NCBI GenBank assembly: GCA_963575745.1
Contig: CAUYUJ010007432.1
Location: 1 to 32,140 of the forward strand
Length of the DNA stretch: 32,140 bases
Source of the DNA: Prorocentrum cordatum
Taxonomy: Eukaryota > Sar > Dinophyceae > Prorocentrales > Prorocentraceae
Direction of reading: 5' to 3'
Part shown: positions 17,151-28,627 of the stretch, one piece after another
Position numbering within the stretch: the first letter of the stretch is position 1
Layout: each line of letters opens with the position of its first letter
The notes under the pieces: model-generated
Told to the model about the DNA's origin: nothing
Seen by the model: only the letters and a program-made list of their open reading frames with translations
The model's database searches: none
Translations under genes and position numbers: made by a program

Positions 17151-17545
17151 TTGCTTAGGCTCAGAGCTGAAGCTCATGCTGGGGCTCCTTGTAGCTCACA
17201 CGCCAGATCGGCGGATTTGGAGGAGCTCGCGGCGGCACCGAGTCCCCCATCCGTGCTCTGGTCATGCCTCTCGGCGCGCAGCTGCATGGCGCGCCGGATT
17301 GCAAGCAAGAGCCAAGCGCAGACTGCATCGCACAGATCACGTCGCCATCCGCCGCAGAAGTATGGGCACGCCGCCGACCAGGGGGCCCTCATAACTCGTC
17401 CTGGAAGGCCTTCGCGGGGAAATCCTGCACGACTGTCTTGGCCAGCCTCATGGAGAAGGGCGGCGGGGCCCAGCCCCCAAAGCAGCCGAGCCAGGACCCC
17501 TGGGCTCCGGGCCTGCATCGAAGAGCTGTGCGTGGACTGGTAATC
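17151..17545 (+). CDS. Possible exon, unknown and weak
   Basis: A T-rich stretch ending in TTTGCTTAG precedes this segment, which is compatible with an acceptor. Two plus-strand frames are open: one reads AHAGAPCSSHARSADLEELA and ends ACIEELCVDW, the other contains MPLGAQLHGAPDCKQEPSAD. I cannot decide between them, and neither is recognised. Confidence 0.2.
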
Positions 17546-17760
17546 CCCAAACGTGGTGGTGACAACACCTAGCGGTGAGTCTCGGGCGATTTGGTGTCAC
17601 CACCCGGTTTGGGGACTCATGCGCTTGTTCGAGGATGTCCCGAACGCTGGTGGGCCCAGGAGTCACAAGACCCGGCGGTGAGCCCGTGTTTCAAAACCCG
17701 GGGGTGACTTTTTGGGGATTCCAGGTCACCACCTGATATCTCACCACCTGGTTTGGGGGC
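17546..17760. repeat. Nested hairpin-forming repeat (CCCCAAAC...GTTTGGGG)
   Basis: CCCCAAACGTGGTGGTGAC at 17548 pairs with GTCACCACCCGGTTTGGGG about 50 bp downstream (near perfect), and also with TCACCACCTGGTTTGGGG near 17740-17758. There is thus a small inner hairpin and a larger outer one sharing the left arm. It is likely a short fold-back element, with part duplicated. Confidence 0.6.
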
Positions 17761-17937
17761 TCCCAAGTGGAGCTGCCGTCGAGCGCGCGGGGGGCCCCGC
17801 GGCGGAAGACGCCCAGGCTCCCGCCTGCCGTGGTCCTGGCGCGGGGGCACGCGGCCAGGAGCGGCGAGGTGCCCGAGTGCAGGCGGAGGTGCGCGTGGTG
17901 GCAGGGCGTCCTCACGTGGGGGTCCCTACGGTGGACG

Positions 17938-18090
17938 ACCTCCTCCTCCTCCTCCTCCTCCTCCTCCTCCTCCTCCTCCTTACCCTTCCCCCTCCTCCTC
18001 CTCCTCCTCCTCCTCCTCCTCCTCCTCCTCCTTACCCTTCCCCCTCCTCCTCCTCCTCCTCCTCCTCCTCCTCCTCATCATCCTCATCCT
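17938..18090. repeat. CTC trinucleotide array
   Basis: Three long runs of CTC/TCC separated by two identical TTACCCTTCCCC interruptions, which suggests amplification of a longer block. It lies just upstream of a candidate exon and could serve as an intron pyrimidine tract. Confidence 0.85.
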
Positions 18091-18188
18091 CCCATGGTGC
18101 TGGACGCGAACCAAGGCCAGCGGCCGCGACAAGAAGGTGGAGGTCCTCCCGGTGCATGTATCTTCTGATGCCTACCTCTTCCTTTCAG

Positions 18189-18404
18189 GTGGGTTGCGCG
18201 ACGGCTGGGGACTTTGGCACAAGCTCCCGCACGAGCGCGGCTTCTTCCTGGTCATGGCGAACGAGGACAGCTCTGCAACCAAGAATGTCGAGGTAGAGTA
18301 CGCGGATGCGTTCAGCATGACGCGGGTGCAGATGGCTGAGTTCGAGGTTCTGACGGTTGAGGGCGATCGCATCGAGGCGCAGCCAGGCACGAAAATGTTG
18401 GGCG
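18189..18404 (+). CDS. Candidate internal exon, unknown protein
   Basis: Preceded by CCTCTTCCTTTCAG (good acceptor) and followed by GTGATG (donor) at 18405. In the frame GGLRDGWGLWHKLPHERG, FFLVMANEDSSATKNVEVEY, ADAFSMTRVQMAEFEVLTVE, GDRIEAQPGTKMLGG it is open, acidic and rich in GAG/GTC codons, unlike surrounding repeats. The same frame extends upstream through KKVEVLPVHVSSDAYLFLS, so the segment before the AG may be exonic as well. I do not recognise the family. The partner exons are not identified. Confidence 0.5.
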
Positions 18405-19540
18405 GTGATGCCGTTTTTCCTTCTACCGAGCACAGTCCGCAACCCACGTTGGCCAGCTGGGTGTCTTGTGTTGCGACCTTCCTGGCGGGTTGGCCAGACT
18501 TGCTGGGGCGTTGGGGTGCATGCAAGGCGGAGGGCTACGGCTGGACGCGCTGGCGGAGGGTCCACCTCGTGCAGGAGGCGGTTGCCAGAAAATGCCGCTT
18601 TGCTCTTTAGGGGACGACGAGCCGGGGGCGGGAGCAAAACACCCACAGGTGCGGGCACTGCTGGGGTACGCATGTGCGCCTCCCAACCGTCGTCAACGAC
18701 TTGTGCTCGTGTGCGTCTTCGTCGCCGAGCTTCTCGTCGACCTCTGGCTGAGCCCTGGGCTCTTGAGCGCACCTTGACACAAGTTGCGCCGTTCGAGAAA
18801 ACATGCGGCATGTTGCGCGCAGGAGTGCGCGGTATCGGTGCCACGTGAGAGGTCCCATGTAAAAAGCCATCGTGCACGGTAGTTGCGCGGCGGTGGGTTG
18901 CCCGGCGGTGTGTGCCTGGCGTGCTCGTCGCCGGGCGGTGATGCTGGCCAATGCAAGGCAAAGCGCGCCTGAGTCCGCTGGGGTGCGGGGCCTGGAAGGC
19001 CTGCGCGGGCGGGCCAGGGCCCTCAGTCGCAGATGTGGAACTTGTGGTCGGTGCTGTGTGTGGCGTCAGAAGACTTGCTCCAGATTGCTCCACTGAGTGC
19101 TGTCTTGTGCTAGCGTAAACCATCCTCCGCTGCCAGGTTGGAGAAGCATGCTTGCTGTCAGAAATTGTGTGATGATTCCGAGACGCTTCGTGATGCTGGG
19201 ACGTTTCGTGATTCCGCTTTCTGCGGGGCTCGCTTCCTGGGGCCTGCGGCGTGTTCTTGCGGTGCGCGCCAGGCGTGCTGGTCGCCCGACGGCCCTGTCC
19301 AGGGGTCCGTGGGCTCAAAAGTTCCGCTCCGCGGGCCCCCCCGGAGGTGACCTTGCCAACGCGCGTAGGCCACGCCACAACCCCATGGTGCATGTGTGTC
19401 TGCGGATTGCCCGGCGGTGTCTGCCGGGCGTGCTAGTCGCCTGGCGGCGGTGCCGGGGCGGGTCGTTCCACCTGGGGGCTGCGACTTGCATTTGCGGTGT
19501 CGGCCAGGCGTAAGGACAATGTGGGCACATCCGTAGGCCA
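18405..19540. repeat. GC-rich region with a degenerate GCCCGGCGGTG / GCGTGCTGGTCGCC repeat
   Basis: Phrases like TTGCCCGGCGGTGTGTGCC, GGCGTGCTCGTCGCC and GGTGCATGTGTGTCTGCGG recur near 18895-18940, 19250-19300 and 19385-19460. Adjacent GTGCACGGTAG/CATGGTGCATG and GTAGGCCACG/GTAGGCCA phrases also recur. Frames on both strands are open but low in complexity. No gene is supported. Confidence 0.4.
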
Positions 19541-19640
19541 NNNNNNNNNNNNNNNNNNNNNNNNNNNNNNNNNNNNNNNNNNNNNNNNNNNNNNNNNNNN
19601 NNNNNNNNNNNNNNNNNNNNNNNNNNNNNNNNNNNNNNNN
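19541..19640. other. Assembly gap (100 N)
   Basis: Exactly 100 N, the conventional size for a gap of unknown length. It sits between the degenerate repeat region and a very GC-rich segment. Confidence 0.98.
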
Positions 19641-19758
19641 GGCTCGCGGGCGCCGCCTGGGCGGCGAGGGCCCCGCGGGCCCCCCGCGCGCGCCGCGGCC
19701 GCGGCGGCGCGGCCAGGAGCCCCTCGGGGGGGCCGGCGCGGCCTCTGGGGGGCTCTGC

Positions 19759-19821
<63 letters not shown>

Positions 19822-19828
19822 TCGTCGT

Positions 19829-19893
<65 letters not shown>

Positions 19894-19910
19894 TCGCCGC
19901 CCTGTGCGTG
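19641..19910. repeat. GC-rich segment and GTC/GTCGGC array
   Basis: About 110 bp of almost pure G+C is followed by about 13 GTC triplets, GGC triplets, then about 12 GTCGGC hexamers (19822-19894). Low-complexity translation on either strand. Confidence 0.85.
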
Positions 19911-19939
19911 CGCGGGTGCTGGCCGGGCAGGGGCCGCCT

Positions 19940-20150
19940 TCTGGGGGCTCTTGCCGGGTCCCAGGGCCGTCAGGAGACGGCTCGGGGCGAGAAGCCGGCC
20001 CCGGGGAATGGGTCGAGACTTTTCTGGGAAGGATCGCGACGGGGGGGTTTTCCCGGCTTTCGGCCTCTGGGGGCTCTTGCTGGGCCTCGGGCCCGTCAGG
20101 GAGCGGTTCCGGTCCTGGGGAATGGGTCGAGACCTTTGGGGGGTCGACGT
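19940..20150 (+). repeat. Two tandem family F modules
   Basis: Two copies of about 105 bp, each with GGGGGCTCTTGC, GGGCC, CCGTCAGG and GGGGAATGGGTCGAGAC (the last at about 20004 and 20117). Related single copies are at 700-790 (minus), 1766-1895 and 31555-31670. Confidence 0.6.
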
Positions 20151-20221
20151 CGTGAAACAATCATGGCGTCGGGGGTCTGGGTTCTCCTCAGTCCTCCCCG
20201 ATCCTCACGGATGCTCCGCAG

Positions 20222-20510
20222 CTTCCTCCTCCTCCTGATCCTCCTCCTCCTCCCTCCTGCCTCCTCCCTCCCTCCCCCCCTCCTCCTCCTCCTCCTCCTC
20301 CTCCTCCTCCTCCTCCTCCTCCTCCTCCTCCTCCTCCTCCTCCTCCTCCTCCTCCTCCTCCTCCCTTCTGCCTCCTCCCTCCTTTCTTCCCCCTCCTCCC
20401 TCCTGCCTTTTCTTTTCTCGCTCCTCCCTCCTCCCTCCTCACTCCTTTCTCTTCCCTCCCTCCTTTCCCCTCCCTCCTCCCTCCTCCCTTCTGCCTCGTC
20501 TCCCCCGCCG
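20222..20510. repeat. CCT/CTC trinucleotide array
   Basis: A nearly perfect CTC run (about 20279-20363), flanked by degenerate CCTCC/CCTTCTGCCTCC-type sequence. Frames read poly-Leu, poly-Ser or, on the minus strand, poly-Arg or poly-Gly. Confidence 0.9.
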
Positions 20511-20713
20511 CACGCGCGAGGGGCCAGAGGGCACCTGCCTGCAGCCGCGCCCTGGCCCGGCTTTTTTTTTGGGGGGGGGGGGGGCGCTCGTCCGCGCGGT
20601 GCGAGCGAGGCTGGGGCGCTGCGCCGACGGAGAGGCCGCGGGGCCCGTGCGCGGGCGGGTCTTCGCGGGCACCCGGGCCGTCGGCGCATGAGGATTGCGG
20701 TGGAAGGCTTCTG

Positions 20714-20832
20714 AGGAGGAGGAGGAGGAGGAGGAGGAGGAGGAGGAGGGGGAGGCGGAGGAGGAGGAGGAGGAGGAGGAGGAGGAGGCGGAGGAGGCGG
20801 AGGAGGAGGCGGAGGAGGAGGCGGAGGAGGAT
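20714..20832. repeat. GGA/GGC trinucleotide array
   Basis: About 38 GGA triplets with periodic GGC variants (GGAGGAGGC), indicating a 9-bp higher-order pattern near the end. Confidence 0.9.
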
Positions 20833-21138
20833 AGGGGCGCGCAGTCCGGCGGCGCGGACGCAACAAAACACGGGTGGAGGAAGCAACGGGTTCGGAAGAG
20901 AAGTCCTGCGTTCCCCCCTCGGAGGGGGTGCCCGTGGTGAGGCGTTGGGGAAGCCTGCTGCGGCACCACTCAGCCAGCCCGAGACGTTCGAGTGGGAGGT
21001 CGACCACATCATTGATTTTGTCCCCACGTGTTTTTTTTGTTCACCCCGAAACTGTTTTTGTCGGAGGTTCTTCTCCTTTGTCGGACTAAGTTTTTTGCCC
21101 AGTGCGTGTTTTGATTTTTGTCTAACTCGTATTTTGAG

Positions 21139-21636
<498 letters not shown>

Positions 21637-21817
21637 ATTTCACTTCTGAAGAATAATTATTGTTGTCCCCCCCACCGCTGCATACTGTTTTTTCTCAATC
21701 AATGTGTGCCCCTCGACGCTCGCACCCTGTTTTTTGACAGGGGAAGTCTTGATGCTCAAACTAGGCCCCTGGCCCCCGGGTTACAACAACAACAACAACA
21801 ACAACAATTACTAGCAC

Positions 21818-22224
21818 GTGGGGACACTCCGTTCTCACCAGTGCCAGGGTTTTCATAGGAGGCGGGCAATACCCCCACTTTGTGGGGGGGCCGGTTCAAG
21901 CTCTACCAAATTTCCAAACGACTCTTCGCCACCACCCACACCCAGCTTCCCGCCCTATGACGTTCGGACACTTCACTTCGTGGCATGCGGACGACCGTGG
22001 CTACTATTCAGGGCCCCGCGGCCGACGACGACGGCGTGCGCGCGCGAAGAAAAAACGAATGTGTCCCGCATGGTATTATTTGACAGGGATGATGGCCCTG
22101 GCAGGTGCGCAACCGTTGTTGCAGAAGTTCGAAAAAGTTGCTCGCAAAAGCCCGTTTGACAGAAATGTTTAAAAAGTGTTGGGTTTCCTACGAATCCGCA
22201 AGAGCGCGCGGGATGAAATTTTGA

Positions 22225-22262
<38 letters not shown>

Positions 22263-22590
22263 AAAAAAACCATGGTTTTTTGATGTTTTTATGTTAAAAT
22301 CGCTACGAAACACTAAGGTTTTGGAAGGAATTTCGTCTTGCGCGCGCGAATGTCCACTTTACCTTATTTTTTGCAAGGGATTCTTGAAGTTTGGTTATGT
22401 TAGAACAAGAAATGTCCAATTTTGCTTTATTTTTTGCAAGGGAAAACCGCCCGTAACAAAACAACCGGATCCGGACCAACCCGTTTTGCCTGAGACTTCC
22501 TCACGAAAATGATGAAAACATGGCTGCGGCCTAGGCGCGGCGGGGGGGCCGCGCACCAGGGGCCCAACAATAATTATTCTTTAGAAGTAA
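21818..22590 (+). repeat. Left ~0.75-kb inverted arm
   Basis: Begins GGGGACACTCCGTTCTCACC and ends CAACAATAATTATTCTTTAG. It is the near-identical reverse complement of 26757-27505 along its length, with small differences and an expanded poly-T run (about 22229-22260) that is only a few T in the other arm. Inner motifs (GAAGGAATTTCGTCTTGCGC, TTTTTTGCAAGGGATTC) match the GCGCGC-rich repeats at 3836-4320. Short open frames on either strand are not supported as genes. Confidence 0.85.
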
Positions 22591-22599
22591 TAATGTTCA

Positions 22600-22760
22600 A
22601 AAAACGGCTCCCGCTTGAGACTTCCTTACAATTTAGCCAGGATCCCCGCTCCCGCCCGAGACTTCCTCGCATTTTATTCAGGAATCGCGTTCTCGCTTGG
22701 GACTTCTTTACAATTTATTGAGGAATCCGGCGCTCTGGAGTCGCGCTCTCGCCTGGAGAC
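22600..22760 (+). repeat. ~41-bp minisatellite, unit 1
   Basis: Repeats of GGCTCCCGCTTGAGACTTCC, then TTACAATTTAGCCAGGATCC, with variants such as CTCTCGCTTGGGACTTC. Longer versions lie in unit 2 (24122-24420) and unit 3 (25639-26035). Confidence 0.75.
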
Positions 22761-22761
22761 T

Positions 22762-23285
22762 TCCTTCGTGGCCCCCTCGCTTTGTTTCGTGGCCCCGTTG
22801 CAGCCCTTCGTGGCCCCCTCGCTTTGTTTCGTGGCCCCATATATGTATGCCCTTCGTGGCCCCCGCTCGTTCGCGCCCGTGGTGGCCTCATATGCATGCC
22901 CTTCGTGGCCCCGCTGTCGCCCTTCGTGGCCCCCTCGCTGCCCTTCGTGTCCCCGTTGCAGCCCTCAGTGGCCCCGTCCGTACCCCCCGCGGCCCAACAT
23001 ACGTATGCCCTTCGTGGCCCCCGCTCGTTCGCGCCCGTTGTGGCCCCATGTGCATGCCCTTCGTGGCCCCGCTGTCGCCTTTTGTGGCCCCCTCATTGTC
23101 CCACGTGGCCCAGATGCTACCCTAGGTGGCCCCATCGTTGCCTTCTGTGGCCCCGCATTATCTGCCCTTCGTGGCCCACGCTCGTTCGCGCTCTTCGTGG
23201 CCCCATACGCGTTCCTTTCGTGTCCCCGCTGTCGCCCTTCGTGGCCTACTTCGTGCCCTTCGTGGCCCTGCTGTCGTTCTCTCTC
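22762..23285 (+). repeat. CCCTTCGTGGCCCC minisatellite, unit 1
   Basis: About 25 copies of a GCCCTTCGTGGCCCC-type unit. Spacers such as CGCTTTGTTT, CATATATGTATG and CGCTCGTTCGCGCCCG recur in the same order at 24428-25092. Frames read as FVAPSL-, LRGPL- or PSWPPL-type repeats. Two frames staying open is due to the periodicity. Confidence 0.8.
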
Positions 23286-23299
23286 GCTCTCGCTTTCGC

Positions 23300-23600
23300 T
23301 CGTCGTCGCCGTCGTCGTCGTCGTCGCCTCGTCTTAGTCGTCGTTGTCGTCCGTCGTCGTGGTCGGTCCCCTGTCCGTCCCTCTTGGGGTCGGGTCGACG
23401 GTCCGCGGCCGCCCCGCCGATCAGCGCTGCCGCTGGCCAGGCCGACGGTCCGCGGCCGCCCCGCCGCTTGCCGGGGCCCGGCCTGCAGGGAAGAAAGGTA
23501 TACCTCCCAAAAGGGGTTCGATCGAAAACGAAGAGGGCGGGTATCGAGGGTTTGGGGAATACGCGTTATTGGACACTCGAGCATATAAGGGCAAACGGTC
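23300..23600 (+). repeat. GTC array and unique 3' block, unit 1
   Basis: A CGTCGTCGTCG run is followed by GGTCCGCGGCCGCCCCGCCG (present twice, about 23400 and 23446), then AAGGTATACCTCCCAAAAGG, GGGTTCGATCGAAAACG and GGCGGGTATCGAGGG. The same block is at 25100-25440 with few differences. Confidence 0.75.
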
Positions 23601-23602
23601 TT

Positions 23603-23960
<358 letters not shown>

Positions 23961-24121
23961 TTGAACTCTCATTCTTGAAGAATAATTATTGTTGATCTCC
24001 CCCCACCGGTGCACATTGTTTTTTCAATTGAAGTGCCCCCCCAGGGCTCGCACTTTGTTTTTTTGTCAAGGAAAGTCTTCCTGCTCAAACTGGCCCCCTG
24101 GCCCCCGGGTTACAAGAACGA

Positions 24122-25113
24122 CGGCTCCCGCTGGAGATTTCCTGACAATTCAGCCAGGATCCCCGCTCCCGCCCGAGACTTCCTCGCTTTTATTCAAGAA
24201 TCGCGCTCTCGCTTGGGACTTCCTTTTCGATTTATTCAGGAATCGCTCCTCCTGCGTTCTGGAGTCGCGGTCTCGCTGGAGACTAGCCTGCAATTTACTG
24301 AAAAATGGCGCCCTTGCGTTGGAATTTCTTGCAATTTACTCCAGCGCCGCGCTCCCGGCACCCAGGCACCCAGGAGTCGCGCTCACGCTTGGGACTCCTT
24401 CATAGATTACCTAGGAATCGGGATCTCGCTGCCCTTCGTGGCCCCCTTGCAGCCCTTCGTGGCCCCCTCGCTTTGTTTCGTGGCCCCGTTGCAGCCCTTC
24501 GTGCCCCCCTCGCTTTGTTTCGTGGCCCCGTTGCAGCCCCTCGTGGCCTCCTTGTTGCCCTTCGTGGCCCGTTGCAGCCCTTCGTGGCCCCCTCGCTTTG
24601 TTTCGTGGTCCCGTTGCAGCCCTTCGTGGCCCCCTCGTTTTGTTTCGTGGCCCCATATATGTATGCCCTTCGTGGCCCCCGCTCGTTCGCGCCCGTGGTG
24701 GCCCCATATGCATGCCCTTCGTGGCCCCGCTGTCGTCCTTCGTGGCCCCCTCGCTGCCCTTCGTGTCCCCGTTGCAGCCCTCAGTGGCCCCGTCCGTACC
24801 CCCCGCGGCCCAACATACGTATGCCCTTCGTGGCCCCCGCTCGTTCGCGCCCGTTGTGGCCCCATGTGCATGCCCTTCGTGGCCCCGCTGTCGCCGTTTG
24901 TGGCCCCCTCATTGTCCTACGTGGCCCAGGTGCTACCCTCAGTGGCCCCATCGTTGCCTTCTGTGGCCCCGCATTATCTGCCCTTCGTGGCCCACGCTCG
25001 TTCGCGCTCTTCGTGGCCCCATACGCATTCCCTTCGTGTCCCCGCTGTCGCCCTTCGTGGCCTACTTCGTGTCCTTCGTGGCTCTGCTGTCGTTCTCTCG
25101 CTCTCGCTTTCGC

Positions 25114-25146
<33 letters not shown>

Positions 25147-25162
25147 TTGCTGTCGTCGTCGA

Positions 25163-25198
<36 letters not shown>

Positions 25199-25440
25199 GG
25201 TCGGTCCCCTGTCCGTCCCTCTTGGGGTCGGGTCGACGGTCCGCGGCCGCCCCGCCGATCAGCGCTGCCGCTGGCCAGGCCGACGGTCCGCGGCCGCCCC
25301 GCCGCTTGCCGTGGCCTGGCCTGCAGGAAAGAAAGGTATACCCCCCAAAAGGGGTTCGATCGAAGACGAAAATGGCGGGTATCGAGGGTTTGGGAAATTT
25401 GCGTTATTCGACACTCGAGCAGATAAGGGCGATCAGTCTT
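24122..25440 (+). repeat. Composite satellite unit 2 (direct duplicate of unit 1)
   Basis: Repeats the unit-1 order: ~41-bp minisatellite (24122-24420), CCCTTCGTGGCCCC array (24428-25092), GTC array (25113-25200), GGTCCGCGGCCGCC block and GGCGGGTATCGAGGG. From about 24655 on, agreement with unit 1 is near-identical apart from substitutions and the GTC array, whereas the start of the TTCGTGGCCCC array is longer here. Confidence 0.8.
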
Positions 25441-25480
25441 AAAATGATCGTTGTTGTTGTTGTTGTTGTTGTTGTTGTTC

Positions 25481-26756
25481 TTGAATTTTCATTTCTGAAG
25501 AATAATGATGGTTGATCCCCCCACCGGTGCATACTGTTTGTTCTCAATCAAAGTGTGCCCCTCGACGCTCGCACCTTGTTTTTTAACAGGGGAAGTCTTG
25601 GTGCTCAAACTGGGCCCCTGGCACCCCGGATTACAACAACAACGGCTCCCGCGTGAGACTTCCTCCAAATTCACTCAGGACCCCCGCTCCTGAGAGTTTC
25701 TCACAATGTACTCAGGATCGGTGCTCCCGCCTGTGACCTCCTCGCAATTTAGTTAGGACCCCGGCTCCCATGTGAGACTTCCTCATAATTTACTCAGGAA
25801 CGGCGCTTCCCCTTGAGACTTCCTCGCAATTGAATCAAGACTACCTCGCAATTTAATCAAGATCCCCGCTCCCGCCAGAGAGCCCTTCACATTTTATTCA
25901 GGAGTTGCGCTCTCGCCTGTGACTTCCATGCAATTTATTCATAACTCGCGCTTTCGACGCTCAGGAAATACGCTGCGCCAAGGAGACCGTTACAATTGAC
26001 TTAGTAATCGCGATCTCGCCATACTCAGGCATCCCGCTTGAATGTCCCACCCGCCCGATCCGCCCGTCAGGGGATCGCCCGCGTCGTGGGCTCCCGCCCG
26101 AGACTTCCTTCAGGAACGGCGCTTTCGCCTAGGACATCCTCGAACGTTCACGCTCTTACTCCTCCTCCCTCTCCTTCCTCCCTCCTCCTTCCTCTCCTCC
26201 CTTCTGTCTCCCTCCTCTCTTCCCTCATCCCTATGCCTCTCTGCCCTATCCCCTCTCCCTCCTTTCCCTCCTTCCTTCTCCCTCCCCTCTCCTGCCTTCT
26301 CCCTCCCTCGTTCTTTTTTTTGTTTTCTCTCTCTCTCTCTCTCTCTTTCTCTCCCCTCTCCCTCTCTCTTGCTCAACCTCTCTTATCTGTCTTTCCCTCT
26401 TTCTCTCTCTGCCTCTAATCAACCGCCCCCCTCTTCGCTCCTTCTCTCCTAGCGTTTTCCCTCTTTCTTCGTCCCTCCCGTGACCTTCCTCCCACTCTCC
26501 CTCGTTTTCCCCCTCTCTTTGCAGGGCCCACACCAATTCCAATGGCGGGCACACGTACGCCCACGAAGGATTGTCCGCCTGTTCAGGTTTGCCCGCCAGT
26601 CTAAGCCCGCCGCCCCCCGCAAAGAGAAACAATCCTCCCCAAGGGGGTGTGGTCGAAGACAAAAAGGGCGGGTATCTCGGGTGTGGGGAACTCGTTTTGA
26701 ATGACACGCGGGCGAGTAAGAGCGAACAGTCTTATAATGATTGTTGTTGTTGTTGA
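25481..26756 (+). repeat. Composite satellite unit 3 (diverged, pyrimidine core)
   Basis: Has the junction and CCGGTGCATACTG block and a longer ~41-bp minisatellite (25639-26035). In place of the TTCGTGGCCCC array it has about 300 bp of CT-rich sequence (26150-26450, including a CTCTCT run near 26325-26350). It ends with the shared GGCGGGTATCTCGGG and CAGTCTTATAATGATTGTTG. No gene. Confidence 0.7.
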
Positions 26757-27505
26757 ACATTATTTATTCTAAAGAATAATTATTGTTGGGCCCCCTGGTG
26801 CGCGCCCCCCCTGCGCCGCCTAGGCCGCAGCTACATTTTCATCATTTTCGTGAGGAAGCCTCAGGTAAAACGATGTGATCCAGATCCGGTTGTTTTGTTG
26901 TAATCCGTTTTCCCTTGCAAAAAACACTATAAAATGACATTTCTTGTTCTAATATAATCAAATTTCAAGAATCCCTTGCAAAAAATAAGGTAAAGTGGAC
27001 ATTCGCGCGCGCAAGACGAAATCCTTCCAAAAGCTTAGTGTTCGGAGCGATTTTAACATAAAAACATCAAAAAACCAATGGTTTTTCAACAAAAAAATGT
27101 CAAAATCTCATCCCGCGCGCTCTTGCGGATTCGTAGGAAACCCAACACTTTTTAAACATTTCTGTCAAACGGGCTTTTGCGAGCAACTTTTTCGAACTTC
27201 TGCGACAACGGTTGCGCACCTGCCAGGGCCATCATCCCTGTCAAATAATACCATGCGGGACACATTCGTTTTTTCTTCGCGCGCGCACGCCGTCGTCGTC
27301 GGCCGCGGGGCCCTGAATAGTAGCCACGGTCGTCCGCATGCCACGAAGTGAAGTGTCCGAACGTCATAGGGCGGGAAGCTGGGTGTGGGTGGTGGCGAAG
27401 AGTCGTTTGGAAATTTGGTAGAGCTTGAACCGGCCCCCCCACAAAGTGGGGGTATTGCCCGCCTCCTATGAAAACCCTGGCACTGGTGAGAACGGAGTGT
27501 CCCCA
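26757..27505 (-). repeat. Right ~0.75-kb inverted arm
   Basis: Reverse complement of 21818-22590. Starts with TTCTAAAGAATAATTATTG and ends with GAGAACGGAGTGTCCCC next to CAGTCTTAAATGATTGTTG. The arms are about 4.2 kb apart. High similarity between arms suggests recent duplication or conversion. Confidence 0.85.
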
Positions 27506-27513
27506 GTCTTAAA

Positions 27514-27533
27514 TGATTGTTGTTGTTGTTGTT

Positions 27534-27570
<37 letters not shown>

Positions 27571-27592
27571 TTGTTGTTGTTGTCGTCCGAAT
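27514..27592. repeat. GTT/GTC array closing the composite satellite
   Basis: GTT triplets, six GTTGTC-type units, then GTT triplets. It resembles the end of the unit-1 array at 23922-23960. Confidence 0.85.
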
Positions 27593-27603
27593 CGTTCTTT
27601 TGT

Positions 27604-27875
27604 TCAGTGCGTAGGATTTTCTCTTAGGTCTACGGAGCATCCTACGTGCTTTCTGTTGATTCGACGGAAACGCATTTCTTGGGGCAGATAAGTTATGTAG
27701 TCGATCTCTTCCTCGAAGCGTGCCCCTATAGAGCTATGGTCGGCACCAGCTTCTTTCGATGCCGATCTTACGGATCCCCGGAGCTTCTGAGGGCGCATCC
27801 TTGAGTTGGCACCGGTTTTGGGCTTGTCAAATTTAAGGATAGGGAAAAGCTTGAGGCTAGCCAACCACCAGCCAC
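27604..27875 (-). CDS. Candidate terminal exon or gene fragment, unknown
   Basis: The minus-strand frame encodes SLKLFPILKFDKPKTGANSR, MRPQKLRGSVRSASKEAGAD, HSSIGARFEEEIDYITYLPQ and EMRFRRINRKHVGCSVDLRE, ending NPTH and TGA at 27604-27606. Mixed composition and no simple repeat make it credible as coding. The frame stays open upstream to the family-A copy 7, where GGTTGGCTAG could be an acceptor. Not recognised. Confidence 0.4.
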
Positions 27876-27892
27876 AACGAGGGCGGCTCGTC

Positions 27893-28086
27893 GAAGAAGA
27901 AAAACGGCATAAGCATAAACTTTCGACTGTCCACGCAGATTTCTTGGATCCGTGTTAGGCCCCCCCCCCGCGGCGCCTCCTGCGCCGCCCCTGGCGCGCT
28001 CCGCGCGCCATGGAAGGATGGCCCGATCCAAGAAATCCGCGCGGACCGTCGAAGTATTGTGTCAATATAGCTTTTTGTTCCTCTAG
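27893..28086 (+). mobile_element. Introner-like element, family A, copy 7
   Basis: The left end GAAGAAGAAAAACGGCATAA is the most complete terminus in the window; the right end is AGCTTTTTGTTCCTCTAG. Arms TTTCGACTGTCCACGCAGAT and CCGCGCGGACCGTCGAAG pair. The plus orientation would give GA...AG splice sites as in the GH2 gene, but the flanking reading frames look better on the minus strand, so its host gene and orientation are unresolved. No clear target duplication. Confidence 0.75.
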
Positions 28087-28087
28087 G

Positions 28088-28627
28088 AAGGTCCCCCGTA
28101 TCATCACCGCGGCCGCGGTGAGGCAGGTGCGGGGGGCTTCTGGCTGCCCGCGCTTGCCTGGTGAGCCTGCTCTCCGCCATTCCGCCAGAGTCGATCCTGG
28201 CTCGACCGGGTCTGGAGGCCCAGTTTTTTTGGCATTGCGTTGGATAGGCGGGTGGTTGCACCGTTTTTGACATTGGCTGTCCTAGGCAGGTGGGCTCCCC
28301 TGTGGACAGCGGCCAGATGTGGAACATGTTGGTGTGAATTCTTTGGCTGAGAAGGCGACGTTGCAGGTTGAACGCGTACCACTTCTGATAGCCGTGGATC
28401 GTTATTGCATGGGCTATTGTGTACGGGCCACCGATGTTGACCATTATGGCGGGCGAGTCGCACAAGTTTTTCCAAAGGACCAGGTTCCCTGAGGGCCTGA
28501 AGGGCTTCGAATGGACCGAAACAGCGATCCCTGGTTCAATTTGCCTTCCTATTCCGCTTTGTACAGCCCGTTGGATGTTGACGCCAATTTGACTCCAGAC
28601 ACTCCCCCACCCAGCACCCTTGTACAA
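28088..28627 (-). CDS. Candidate exon or pseudogene fragment, unknown
   Basis: The minus-strand frame is open for about 180 codons up to the family-A element. It reads YKGAGWGSVWSQIGVNIQRA, IAVSVHSKPFRPSGNLVLWK, NLCDSPAIMVNIGGPYTIAH, AITIHGYQKWYAFNLQRRLL and TNMFHIWPLSTGEPTCLGQP. It is balanced in composition and looks like a real protein, but I cannot assign a family. It may belong with 27604-27875 and 28846-29109 as one gene, or be a decayed insertion. Confidence 0.4.

Noticed and set aside
19904-20714. Long Arg/Gly/Leu-rich open frames on both strands
   Set aside because: They depend on CCT/GGC arrays and cross an assembly gap in one case.
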